NCBI GenBank assembly: GCA_964649825.1
Contig: CAZYQW010000087.1
Location: 1-41,277, forward strand
From: CAZYQW01 sp964649825
Lineage (GTDB): Bacteria; Planctomycetota; B15-G4; JADJEK01
Length of the DNA stretch: 41,277 bases
Reading direction: 5' to 3'
Shown here: positions 7,499 to 16,257 of the stretch, one piece after another
Numbering within the stretch: the first letter of the stretch is position 1
How the letters are laid out: every line of letters begins with the position of its first letter
The notes under the pieces: model-generated
Database searches by the model: none
Seen by the model: the letters and a program-made list of their open reading frames with translations, nothing else
Told to the model about the DNA's origin: nothing
Program-made: the position numbers and the translations under genes

Positions 7499-10400
7499 GT
7501 GCGCGCTCTCGCCGTCGCCCTCGCCGCCGTCGTGACGGCGGCACTCGTCGTGATCGTCGTGAACCAGGGCCCGGCCGATCCACGGCGGCCGGCCATCGGC
7601 CCTGGGTCTCCTCCGACCGAGCTCCTGGGTTCACCCCGAGCAGACGCCTCCACCACCGAACGGGAACCCGACGTCGATGATCCTCCTCGGACCGATCGAG
7701 TCGCTTCTACCGTCGACTTGACGATCGAGGTTCTTGCGTCACGGAATCCCGCCGCCAAGGCCGAAGCACGTTTGCTTCGTTGGACGCCCGAGATCGACGC
7801 TCAGGCACGTGGACCGACCGGCATTCCGCACGAGGCGATCGCATCGCTCCTCGAACGCCACCAGACGGACCGCTATGGGCGCGTCCGCGTCGAGAAACCC
7901 ACGTATCCGTTGTACGTCTGCGCCGCTCCGGACGGGCATCAGCCGCGCGGGGCGCTCCTCGAGTCTGCGCCCGACACCGGGGTGATCTCGCTCGACTGTC
8001 CGCCGTCGACGCCGCTCGACGTGACGGTGCGCGATCCAGCCGGAACGGCCGTCGTCGGCGCGAAGGTCACCGCACAAGCGAATTTCTTCGCCGACTGGTA
8101 CCGCGGAAAGAGAGGCGTCGACAATGATCGCGTGACGGGCATGCTCGTCCGGTTCGAGGCGACGACCGACGCGAACGGAAAATGCCGATTCACGTCGCTC
8201 GCGGACGGAGACAATCTCCTCGCTGCGTCCGCCTCGTCGACCTCCGCCGAGGAAGACTACGCCGTCCTGCCGTGGAACCGCGAGATCGAGTTCACGCTCC
8301 ATCTGGCGGGAACGATCCGCGGAACCGTCTTGGACGCCCTCACTGGTCAAGCCGTTCCCGGCGCCGTTGCTGCTTCCTACTTCGCTACGCAGCAACGTGA
8401 CGACCTTTGGTGCGGGCGGGTCACGACGAACGCTCGCGGCGGCTTCGAGATCTCCACCCGCGCCAATGCAACCGCGTTCGGCGTCCGGGTCGTGGCGACG
8501 GGTTACGCGACGTACGTCGAACGACACGAAGCGCCGCGCGCCGGCGAGGAGCGGTACCTGGAGGTTCATCTGGCGCCCGAGGCCGCCGTCGAGGGAGTCG
8601 TGATGGGGCCCGACGGGGACGCCGTCGCCGGGGCAACGGTGCAGGCGTGGCGCAGCGACAATGGCGACTGGCTGGGCATGGATCTTTCCGCGTCGGACGG
8701 CTCCTATCGAATCATCGGGCTCGACCCGCGACACCGGTACGCGGTCATTGCCGCAAAGGAAGGCTACGGCCGCCACGACGTCGCTTCCGTGGCACCAGGG
8801 CGAATCGACCTGCACTTGGGTCGCGTGGCCCGGCTGCGCGGCCGAGTGGTGGCGGACTCTCTGACGCGACTCGAAGGCAGCGCGAGGATCATCCGCCGGA
8901 ACCGGGACGGGTCCGAACCACATACGGTCTCCATCGATCCGGAGTCGGGCGCGTTCGAGAGTCAGGAGATCATCCCCGGGGAGTATCGCGTGGACGTCTT
9001 CGTGCGAGGGGCGGCCCCCTTGTTCGCCGAGGTCGTCGTCGACGCCGGGGAGAGCGTACTCCGTGAGTTCGCGCTCGAGGCGGGAGCACCGTTGGCCGGC
9101 CGCGTCGTCGACGCCGCCAGCGGCAATGCCGTCGCGGGAGCGGTCATCCGGCTCGGGGACGCGAACGAGCGCGGTCGCGTCCACGCGACGTTCGACGGAG
9201 TCGAAGCCACGACCGATGCGCACGGGAACTTCGAGTTGGAACACGTCCCGACGAAGTCGATCGTGATGTTGGTGGCCGAAGCAAACGGTTTCGCTCCGAG
9301 TTGGGTCGCGGTCACGCCGCCTTTCTTCGATGCGACGGTGCTGCGTCTCGAACGTCCATCGACCCTCGTCATCCGGCACGTCGGACCGACGTCCCTGACT
9401 TCGGGCTTCTCGGTGCAGGTCTCCGGCGACTCGATCATCGCGCAGACGCGCACCTCCGCGTTCGGGGACCCGATTACTTTCGAGAACCTCTCCGCCGGGC
9501 TCTGCGACGTCTACATCCACGTGCGTCAGGAGGAGTCGTTCGGAGCCCAGGTCATGCACCGGGAAGCGACTCTCGTCACGGGAGCGACTCGAACCGTCGA
9601 GTTCTCGATCGGCGAGCCCGGCCGGGTCCTGGGTCGCGTTCTCACCTCGGGGCCCCTCACGTTCAAGAACCGTTACTTCGTCACGGCGTCGAGTCCGTCC
9701 GAGCCGAGCCGAAGCCGTCACGTCGATGTCTCTCCCGACGGAACCTTCGAGATCCGGGGCCTCGAGGCCGATACCTACGACTTCGTGCTGAGGCATCTGT
9801 CCTCGAACGTCCATCACGTTGCCCGACGTGTCCTCACCGTCGTCGAGGGAATCGACCAGCGACTGGACCTGGAAGTTCGGGCGACCGGCATCCGTGGCGT
9901 CGTCCGGCTCTCGTCCGGAGACGCCGGGCGGGGCGCGACCGTCCGGTACCAGCGCGCCGAGACCGCTTCGGAGGACCGCGACGTCATCACCGATGGCTCC
10001 ACCCGCACTCGCGGCGACGGTGCCTACGAGGCGATCGGACTCCACCCCGGCCTCCACGGCGTGATCGTCGAGGCACCCGGTCACGCGACGGCCCGCGGCT
10101 ACGTCGACGTCGCGGATTCCGGCGAGCCGACGAAGCTCGACTTCACGCTCGTCCGGGAGGCGGCGATACGAGTTCGCGTCCGTGACGCCGACGGCGGCCC
10201 GGTCGCGAACGCCGAGTTGTTCGTCGTCCCCGAGAACACGAACGACTTCCCTTGGTTCCGTTCGCTGTTCACGGACGAGAGCGGATGCCGAGAGGTCCCG
10301 GCTCTCCACGCCGGGAAGTACCGCGTGACCCCGATGCGTGCCGGTTTCTTCCCGACCCGCGAATGGATCGTGACGCGCACGGGGCAGATGGCGCACGTCG

Positions 10401-10690
10401 AGGCCACGATGCGCCGCGGGCTCGCTCTCGAGGTTCGTCTCGGAGACGACGCGATCGACTGTACCGTTCAGGTTCGCGACGTCTCGACCGGCGAGACTCT
10501 CGACGTCTGGCTCGCGCGTCAGTACTGCAAGTCGAGCACCGGCTCCCCACTGGCGGACGCCTCGGGGAGGCTCGTCCTCGAGCCCGTCCCGGCCGATCTC
10601 CTCGAGGTGACCGCGAACGGCAAGACCCTCGAAGTGGACCTCGGCGAGTCCGACGGGCCGGCGGTGGTGTCGTTCGTCGAGGACGGCTGA
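7499..10690 (+). CDS. Large membrane-anchored protein with carboxypeptidase-regulatory-like repeats
   Basis: The 1063-residue protein begins with a membrane anchor or uncleaved signal (ALAVALAAVVTAALVVIVV) and a Pro/Asp-rich linker. The rest is a string of about eight or nine beta-sandwich domains of the carboxypeptidase-regulatory type. Their first strands repeat as LDVTVRDPAGTAVVGAKV, IRGTVLDALTGQAVPGAV, VEGVVMGPDGDAVAGATV, LAGRVVDAASGNAVAGAV and IRVRVRDADGGPVANAEL. Such domains are structural or ligand-binding modules of cell-surface proteins; no enzymatic domain is visible. The GTG at 7499 has an AGG site 8 bases upstream. It is the last gene of the unit headed by the sigma-like factor and is the likely effector of that unit at the cell surface. 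Confidence 0.85.
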   Translation: MRALAVALAAVVTAALVVIVVNQGPADPRRPAIGPGSPPTELLGSPRADASTTEREPDVDDPPRTDRVASTVDLTIEVLASRNPAAKAEARLLRWTPEIDAQARGPTGIPHEAIASLLERHQTDRYGRVRVEKPTYPLYVCAAPDGHQPRGALLESAPDTGVISLDCPPSTPLDVTVRDPAGTAVVGAKVTAQANFFADWYRGKRGVDNDRVTGMLVRFEATTDANGKCRFTSLADGDNLLAASASSTSAEEDYAVLPWNREIEFTLHLAGTIRGTVLDALTGQAVPGAVAASYFATQQRDDLWCGRVTTNARGGFEISTRANATAFGVRVVATGYATYVERHEAPRAGEERYLEVHLAPEAAVEGVVMGPDGDAVAGATVQAWRSDNGDWLGMDLSASDGSYRIIGLDPRHRYAVIAAKEGYGRHDVASVAPGRIDLHLGRVARLRGRVVADSLTRLEGSARIIRRNRDGSEPHTVSIDPESGAFESQEIIPGEYRVDVFVRGAAPLFAEVVVDAGESVLREFALEAGAPLAGRVVDAASGNAVAGAVIRLGDANERGRVHATFDGVEATTDAHGNFELEHVPTKSIVMLVAEANGFAPSWVAVTPPFFDATVLRLERPSTLVIRHVGPTSLTSGFSVQVSGDSIIAQTRTSAFGDPITFENLSAGLCDVYIHVRQEESFGAQVMHREATLVTGATRTVEFSIGEPGRVLGRVLTSGPLTFKNRYFVTASSPSEPSRSRHVDVSPDGTFEIRGLEADTYDFVLRHLSSNVHHVARRVLTVVEGIDQRLDLEVRATGIRGVVRLSSGDAGRGATVRYQRAETASEDRDVITDGSTRTRGDGAYEAIGLHPGLHGVIVEAPGHATARGYVDVADSGEPTKLDFTLVREAAIRVRVRDADGGPVANAELFVVPENTNDFPWFRSLFTDESGCREVPALHAGKYRVTPMRAGFFPTREWIVTRTGQMAHVEATMRRGLALEVRLGDDAIDCTVQVRDVSTGETLDVWLARQYCKSSTGSPLADASGRLVLEPVPADLLEVTANGKTLEVDLGESDGPAVVSFVEDG

Positions 10691-10827
10691 ACGCCGAAAC
10701 TCTCCTCTCGAACCGGGCCGGGTGTGGCGCGGGCCGGAGTCTCCTTCCGGATCCATTCGGACCGCGGGCGGAAGCGCGCAGTCGACGCCGGCACCTCCGG
10801 ATCGCCGTTGCCGGATAGGATTGCGGC

Positions 10828-11592
10828 ATGGCAAGCTCCAAACCACGCACGTCGAACGTGTCGCACCCGACGTGGCTCCATCCGACCATCGAGTCCCACC
10901 GGCTCGCGCTGCGCTGCCGGATCCTCCACCGGCTCGACTCCTCGCTGGCCCACGATTGGAAAGGGCGACTCAACCGCGCCGTGCTCGATCTCGAACTCGC
11001 ACGCGCGGATCTGGACGGCGGCGACGCCTCCCAGGTCGAAGCCCGCATCGCGTCCGCGATCGAGCAGATGCGCGAGCTCGGGGCGTCGATCCAGGTTCTG
11101 CACGAGCGCGCGCCCCGAGCGGCGGACGCTCGGGAAATCACCGACCTGAGGAACGCGCTCGCTCGGATCGATCAGGCCTTCGCGCCGGGGCTCTCACGTA
11201 CGTCGATCTCGCTCGACGTCGAGAGCGGTGACGAGGGACCGGTGGTGAAGGGCGAACCCGAGGTCATCGAGCTGATGGTCGCGGGCCTCGTCCAGAACGC
11301 GATCGACGCCATGACAGCTTGCGGGAAGCGCGGCAGGATCACCGTCCGCGCGGCGGCGCGCGGGGACGAAGCGATCGTCACCGTCGCCGACATGGGTCCC
11401 GGGATCGATGCGAACGCCGTCCAGCGGCTGCGGGAACTCGCCTCGTCCACGAGCCCTTTCCACGGCGTCGGGTTCCCGTTCGTCGCTCACGTCTGCCAGC
11501 GGCTCTCCGGCCGATTCGAGATCTCGAATCGCGAGGAAGGCGGCGTTCGCGCGACGGTGATCCTTCCGCGCTTCGCCGAGCCCTCGGAATGA
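10828..11592 (+). CDS. Sensorless cytoplasmic histidine kinase (DHp plus HATPase)
   Basis: The 254-residue protein has only the two catalytic parts of a histidine kinase. A dimerisation helix pair carries LAHDWKGRLN with probable phosphoacceptor His42. An ATPase domain follows with the N box LVQNAIDAM, the G1 box VADMGPGID and a glycine motif HGVGFPF. There is no membrane segment, PAS, GAF or other sensor domain, so it must receive its signal through another protein or act as a phosphotransfer partner. The nearest response regulators are the receiver domains of the hybrid kinase and the NtrC-type protein about 2-5 kb away; pairing is conjecture. It is convergent with the di-heme cytochrome gene, with one base between their stops. 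Confidence 0.8.
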   Translation: MASSKPRTSNVSHPTWLHPTIESHRLALRCRILHRLDSSLAHDWKGRLNRAVLDLELARADLDGGDASQVEARIASAIEQMRELGASIQVLHERAPRAADAREITDLRNALARIDQAFAPGLSRTSISLDVESGDEGPVVKGEPEVIELMVAGLVQNAIDAMTACGKRGRITVRAAARGDEAIVTVADMGPGIDANAVQRLRELASSTSPFHGVGFPFVAHVCQRLSGRFEISNREEGGVRATVILPRFAEPSE

Positions 11593-11593
11593 G

Positions 11594-13177
11594 CTACCCG
11601 GGCCCGGGCAGGTGCTGGCTGAAGTCGTAGGGGAACTCCGGCCAGGCCTTCTTCTTTCCCTTCGGATCGCACGTTCGGTGCGTGAAGCCGGCGGGGAGCA
11701 CCTGCAGCGTCTTCAGGAACTCGATGACCCCGTTCCGTTCGTCGTCCGTCAGTCCGTCCCACGCGGTCTTCGACGCGGCGGCTTCGCCGGCGTGGGCCTC
11801 GATCGCCTCGCGCAGCGTCGAGTACTGGCCGTGGTGGTAGTAGGGCGGCTCGTTCGCGCACCCCCACAGCTTGCGCGTGATGAACCGCGCGTTGCCGTCG
11901 AGGAGGGCAGCGCCGCTCTTGTGCATGTCGAGCGGTTCTTGGTTCGGATCGGCGATGCCCGACGTGATGTCGTGCAGACGGAAGTCGGTGAAGCACGGCA
12001 CCCAGACGACGCCCTTCTCCTTCTCGAGGCGCGGCCGCTCGAGCTTCTTCCCGTCGAGCAAGTCGACGACGAGCGGCTCGGCCACGTCCGCGACCTGGAG
12101 GTTGCCGGCCGGGTTGTACGGGTTCGGTTCGGAGAATCTCCAGTTGCCGCCGACGAGCGGCAGCGCCGGGACATGGCACTCCGCGCAGCCGATCTCGACG
12201 AACTTCAGCTCGCCCGTCAGGATTGCTTCCTCGACCAGCTTGTTGTTCGGAATGACCCGACCGGGAACGGGCAACGCGGCCTGCCAGAGCGTCGCCGCCG
12301 TCACGTCGGCCACCGTCAGCTCGTTCATCACGCCGTCGCCGTCGGGGTCGGTATCGGCGCCGAATCGTTCCGTCGATTGCATGCCGTGGTGGTGGTTGAA
12401 CGCGTTGTTCGTGAACTGCCGGAGCGAGACCACCGCGCCCGCCTGATGGAACGGCAGGATGACGAGGCTCGGCGGGGTTCCCATGCTCGAAGCGAGGCTG
12501 CCCGCCGGCAGTCCGACCACCGCCGACGTGTCCCACGTGTCGTCGCCGTTTCGCGTGAGGCTGCCGAAGTCGATCCCGAACACGACGAGTTCGACCGCCT
12601 GGCCGAGCCCCGCGCCGTCGCGGATCTCCTGGAGCGCCGCCGTCAGTTGCCGGGCGAGCATCTCGATGTATCCCGAGCCGAACATACCCAGCGTGTTGCG
12701 CGAGTTCGCGACGCCCTGGAGCGCCGGCAGCGCGGCCGACTCGTCGGTGGTCCCCTTCGTCGTGAACCCGTCCGGCGTGGGGCCGAACGTCAAGAAGTCG
12801 AACCGGTGGCCGAGCACGAACACGTTCGCGACGAAGTCACCGCCCCCTCCGGGGCGAGGGAGGTTGTGGCAACCGGCGCAGGAGTTTGCGTCGGGCGCCG
12901 AGACGCGGTTCATGTTGCGCGGAAACACCAGCGGGTCGGCCATGTCGGACAGAGGGCTGCCGACGCCCTTCGTCATGGGACGTCCGAAGCCTTCCTGGAC
13001 CGTCCAGTTCGCCGAGAACACGGCCGCGCCGTGGCTCAGCAGCTCCTTCACGGGAATCGTGTATTCGTCGCCGTCGACGAGGTGTTCCGGGATCGCCTTC
13101 TCCGTGCCGATCTGCGCGTGAGCGGTCGCCCACGGCCAGGCGACCACCACCATCGTGAGGACGTGCCGAGCGTTCAT
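11594..13177 (-). CDS. Secreted di-heme cytochrome c (DHOR / DUF1111 family)
   Basis: The 527-residue protein starts with a signal peptide (MNARHVLTMVVVAWPWATAHA) and has two heme c motifs, CAGCH (Cys100-His104) and CAECH (Cys331-His335). The N-terminal RNMNRVSAPDANSCAGCHN and C-terminal LWGCANEPPYYHHGQYSTL are typical of the di-heme oxidoreductase family related to MauG and bacterial di-heme peroxidases. It should act in the periplasm as an electron-transfer enzyme; the substrate is unknown. The ATG at 13177 has GGAG 8 bases upstream. The family is often found beside an imelysin-type iron-uptake protein, but no such partner is in this window. Confidence 0.85.
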   Translation of the reverse strand: MNARHVLTMVVVAWPWATAHAQIGTEKAIPEHLVDGDEYTIPVKELLSHGAAVFSANWTVQEGFGRPMTKGVGSPLSDMADPLVFPRNMNRVSAPDANSCAGCHNLPRPGGGGDFVANVFVLGHRFDFLTFGPTPDGFTTKGTTDESAALPALQGVANSRNTLGMFGSGYIEMLARQLTAALQEIRDGAGLGQAVELVVFGIDFGSLTRNGDDTWDTSAVVGLPAGSLASSMGTPPSLVILPFHQAGAVVSLRQFTNNAFNHHHGMQSTERFGADTDPDGDGVMNELTVADVTAATLWQAALPVPGRVIPNNKLVEEAILTGELKFVEIGCAECHVPALPLVGGNWRFSEPNPYNPAGNLQVADVAEPLVVDLLDGKKLERPRLEKEKGVVWVPCFTDFRLHDITSGIADPNQEPLDMHKSGAALLDGNARFITRKLWGCANEPPYYHHGQYSTLREAIEAHAGEAAASKTAWDGLTDDERNGVIEFLKTLQVLPAGFTHRTCDPKGKKKAWPEFPYDFSQHLPGPG

Positions 13178-13327
13178 TTCGGAGACTCCATTCGGGTTCG
13201 CTTCGCGCGGAGGACGACGCAGGCGAACGTCGAACTCCGGAAGCATAGACTCCTTTATCGGTCGCTCGCCCGTATCCAATGAGTCGTGTTTCGAGGTCGG
13301 CGGGACGAGGCGCTCCCCGGCACGGTT

Positions 13328-16111
13328 TCAGCGCGTCACGCCGATCGACGCCAGATGGAACGAGATGCGCTCGCGCAGGAACCCCACGTCGACCGGCTTC
13401 ACGATCACTTCGTCGAAGAGCTCCCTCCCGGATCCCAGGCCTTCGGGCGTCGTTCCCGTCACCGCGATCACGATCGTCTTCGTCCACTCCTCGCGGATGC
13501 GCCGCGCGAGCTCGACGCCGCTCGTCCCCCCCAGCGCAACGTCCGTGACCACCACGTTCGGGGCGAATCGGCCCACGACCTCGAGGGCCTGATCCGCGTC
13601 GTAGGCCCGCTCGACCGCGTGGCCCGCCCGGGACAGCAGGATCCCGAGCAGTTCAGCCGCGTCGCGGTCGTCATCGACGACGAGGACCCGCGCCGACGTC
13701 CGCCGGCGGCTCATGCGATGGATCATCGACGTCAGCCGCGCGGGATCGATCGGCTTCGGAAGAAACGCGTCGCCGCCGATCTCCCGGAGCTCGCGTCGCT
13801 CGTCCCGAGTGATGATCCGCCCCGAGATGGCGAGCGCCGCCGCTCGGAGTCCGTCCTTCTTCTCGTTCGCGCGCAGGGCACGCACGACGTCGAAGCCGGA
13901 ATCCAGGCCGAGGTTCAGGTCGGTGACCAGCACGTCCGGCTGGGATTCCGCCAGGAGCGACGCGGCCCTCGCCGACGTGGTGCTGGTCCGTACGCTCGCG
14001 CCTTGCGCGCGGAGCAGGTGCTCGATCGCCTCGAGCGTCACCTCGTCGTCGTCGACGATGAGGACTTCGATCCCATCGAGCCGCTCGAGCTCCTCCTGGG
14101 ACCGTCCGCGAGCGGGGAGCAGGTCGGGCGTCGGGGCGAGCGGAAGGTCGACCAGGAAGCTCGCGCCGCGACCACGGCCCTCGCTCTTGGCCGTCACGGT
14201 TCCATCGTGGAGCTCGACGATGTGGGCGACGATCGCGAGACCGAGGCCGAGTCCGCCGCGCGAGGAGCTTCCCTGCCGGAACTTCTCGAACACCCGGGGG
14301 AGAAGCTCCGGCTCGATGCCCTCGCCGCTGTCCGCCACGCGCAGCAGGATCCGCTCCCCTCGACGCTCGACCGCCACCCGCACCTGGCCTCCGGCCGGCG
14401 TGAACTTCAACGCGTTGCCGATCAGGTTGCGCCCGACCTGAGCCAGCCGCTCTTCGTCGCCGTTGACGAAGAGCGGCTCGACCGAACCGTCGTACCGCAG
14501 GTCGATGCCCGCGTCCTCCGCGTTCGGGGCGTGCGCCTCGACCAGCTCCTCGATCATGTCGACGAAGTCGAACGGGACGTAGTCCACGTAGAGCTTGCCG
14601 CTGAGGATGCGGGACACGTCGAGCAGGTCGTTGATGAGGCGGGTCTGGCTGCGCAGGCTCGTCCGAAACACCGTCGCCGCGCGTCGCGCGGTCCCGGGCG
14701 ACGGGTCGTCGGCGAGCAGCCCCGACCAACCGGCCATCGCGTGGAGGGGCGCCCGCAGCTCGTGCGACACGAGGGAGAGGAACTCATCACGCGCCCGCGT
14801 CGCGCGTTGCGCGTCGCGGCGAGCTTCGACCGCGTCCTCGAGCAGGCGCTCGCGCTCCTCGTTCGCCTTCACCCACTCGCTCGCGTCAACGAGGATCCCG
14901 ACGAAGTTGATGACGCGTCCGGACTCGTCACGGATCGGCGAGATCGACAGGTCGTTCCAGAACGGAGTGCCGTCCCGGCGGCGGTTGAGAAGGACGACGC
15001 TGGTGTCGCGACCTTCTCGAAGGGCCGCGCGAACTTCGTCCAGCGCCTTCTGGTCTCGATCGTGCTGATTCAGGTACCGGCAGTTCCGGCCCAGGACCTC
15101 GTGGGGTGGATAACCGGTCAGGCGAGTGAACGCCTCGTTCACGTAGACGACCGGATGATCGTCCCCGAGCGCGTCGGCGATCACGATTCCGTCGCGGGAG
15201 TTGTCGAGCGCGAGCTGGGCGATCCGAAGCTGTTCGTTCACGACCTGCGACTTCTCCTCGACCCGCCGCATGCGGATCGCGGTGATCAACAGCACGGCCG
15301 TGACCGATCCGATCGAGACGATCGTGAAGACCGCGATCGCGAACGGGGCGTCGAACCAGTCCTTCCGCCAACCGAACAACACGAACCACCCGACCAGGAA
15401 CAGCGTCGCGGCGGCGATCGGCAGCGCCCGCTTGAGGAACATCGCGGTGAGGTGCGGTCCGCTGACCCATGCCAGACCCGAGCCCGGCCGCCGGAGCAGC
15501 ACTCCGACGCTCAGCAGGACGAGGGCGAGACCCGTGTGCGCGGCGGCCGCGGTCAACCGGCCGATCCAGTAGAGATCCGACACGCCGTACACGTATCCGA
15601 CCAACTCGAGCCCGCCCAACAACAGGGCGACGAGAGCGGCGACCATCGCCATCGTCCTCGCCACCACGCCGCGGCCCGCCTGCAGGAGCAGCGCGATCGC
15701 CAAGCCCATGAGAGCGGCGGCGGTGAACGGTGCCATTCGAGCCGCGCTTGGCGGCGCGTGCGCCTCCGAGACCTCCCGGAACAACGATTGGTCGATGCCG
15801 AGGTCGACGTCGGTGACGATCTCGAACATCGTCAAGCCGCTCAGAAGCAGGAGGCTGCCCGCCGCGAGAATCGAGACCCATCGTCGCGGGCCGAACAACG
15901 TGGCGACCCCCGCGAGGACGAACCCGATGGCCGTGTTCGCCTTCATCGACGCCCACGTCGGACGGATCTGCCGGAAGGTCTCGACGTCGAGCGCCCAGCC
16001 GATGAGCGCGGCGATGCCGAGGGCCAGCGCGACGCCCGCGCAGACGCGACGGGCGACGAGAAGGGGACGCGGCTCTGCGTCGTTATAGAAAGGAGAGGGT
16101 ATCGTCGCCAA
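13328..16111 (-). CDS. Hybrid histidine kinase with 7-8 TM, LOV-type PAS and two receiver domains
   Basis: Domain order in 927 residues: seven or eight membrane helices (about 22-280); a PAS domain (about 295-412) with LOV signatures GRNCRYLNQ (Cys344), LLNRRRDGTPFWNDL (Asn376, Asn386) and NFVGILVD; a DHp with FLSLVSHELRAPL (His450); an HATPase with RNLIGNALKF, DSGEGI and GLGLGLAI; receiver 1 with Asp731 and Lys786; receiver 2 with Asp857 and Lys905. Such proteins autophosphorylate in response to a signal and pass phosphate to their receivers. The adduct-forming LOV cysteine is present, but the signalling glutamine usually found in FVGxQ is Leu407, so light sensing is uncertain. The start is a TTG at 16111, chosen because TM1 follows closely; it could be slightly different. 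Divergent from the NtrC-type regulator. Confidence 0.88.
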   Translation of the reverse strand: MATIPSPFYNDAEPRPLLVARRVCAGVALALGIAALIGWALDVETFRQIRPTWASMKANTAIGFVLAGVATLFGPRRWVSILAAGSLLLLSGLTMFEIVTDVDLGIDQSLFREVSEAHAPPSAARMAPFTAAALMGLAIALLLQAGRGVVARTMAMVAALVALLLGGLELVGYVYGVSDLYWIGRLTAAAAHTGLALVLLSVGVLLRRPGSGLAWVSGPHLTAMFLKRALPIAAATLFLVGWFVLFGWRKDWFDAPFAIAVFTIVSIGSVTAVLLITAIRMRRVEEKSQVVNEQLRIAQLALDNSRDGIVIADALGDDHPVVYVNEAFTRLTGYPPHEVLGRNCRYLNQHDRDQKALDEVRAALREGRDTSVVLLNRRRDGTPFWNDLSISPIRDESGRVINFVGILVDASEWVKANEERERLLEDAVEARRDAQRATRARDEFLSLVSHELRAPLHAMAGWSGLLADDPSPGTARRAATVFRTSLRSQTRLINDLLDVSRILSGKLYVDYVPFDFVDMIEELVEAHAPNAEDAGIDLRYDGSVEPLFVNGDEERLAQVGRNLIGNALKFTPAGGQVRVAVERRGERILLRVADSGEGIEPELLPRVFEKFRQGSSSRGGLGLGLAIVAHIVELHDGTVTAKSEGRGRGASFLVDLPLAPTPDLLPARGRSQEELERLDGIEVLIVDDDEVTLEAIEHLLRAQGASVRTSTTSARAASLLAESQPDVLVTDLNLGLDSGFDVVRALRANEKKDGLRAAALAISGRIITRDERRELREIGGDAFLPKPIDPARLTSMIHRMSRRRTSARVLVVDDDRDAAELLGILLSRAGHAVERAYDADQALEVVGRFAPNVVVTDVALGGTSGVELARRIREEWTKTIVIAVTGTTPEGLGSGRELFDEVIVKPVDVGFLRERISFHLASIGVTR

Positions 16112-16257
16112 TCTCGCCGACCTCGTTGGTCGACCCGAGCGTATCAGATCGTCGAATCACTGAAGGCGGGTCACGCGACCATTCCTTCGCCCGGATTCTT
16201 CGATACATTGCTTGCATGACCGTCCAACCTCGAGAATCGCGACCGCCCCCTCGGATC

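Noticed and set aside
7739..10846. 1035-codon open frame on the minus strand
   Set aside because: Complementary to the carboxypeptidase-regulatory repeat protein, whose repeated domain motifs and start site are clear. The antisense product has no signal peptide, domain or ribosome binding site.
13286..16219. 977-codon open frame on the plus strand
   Set aside because: Antisense to the hybrid histidine kinase, which shows intact kinase, LOV and receiver motifs. The frame is rich in Arg, Asp and Gln without structure.
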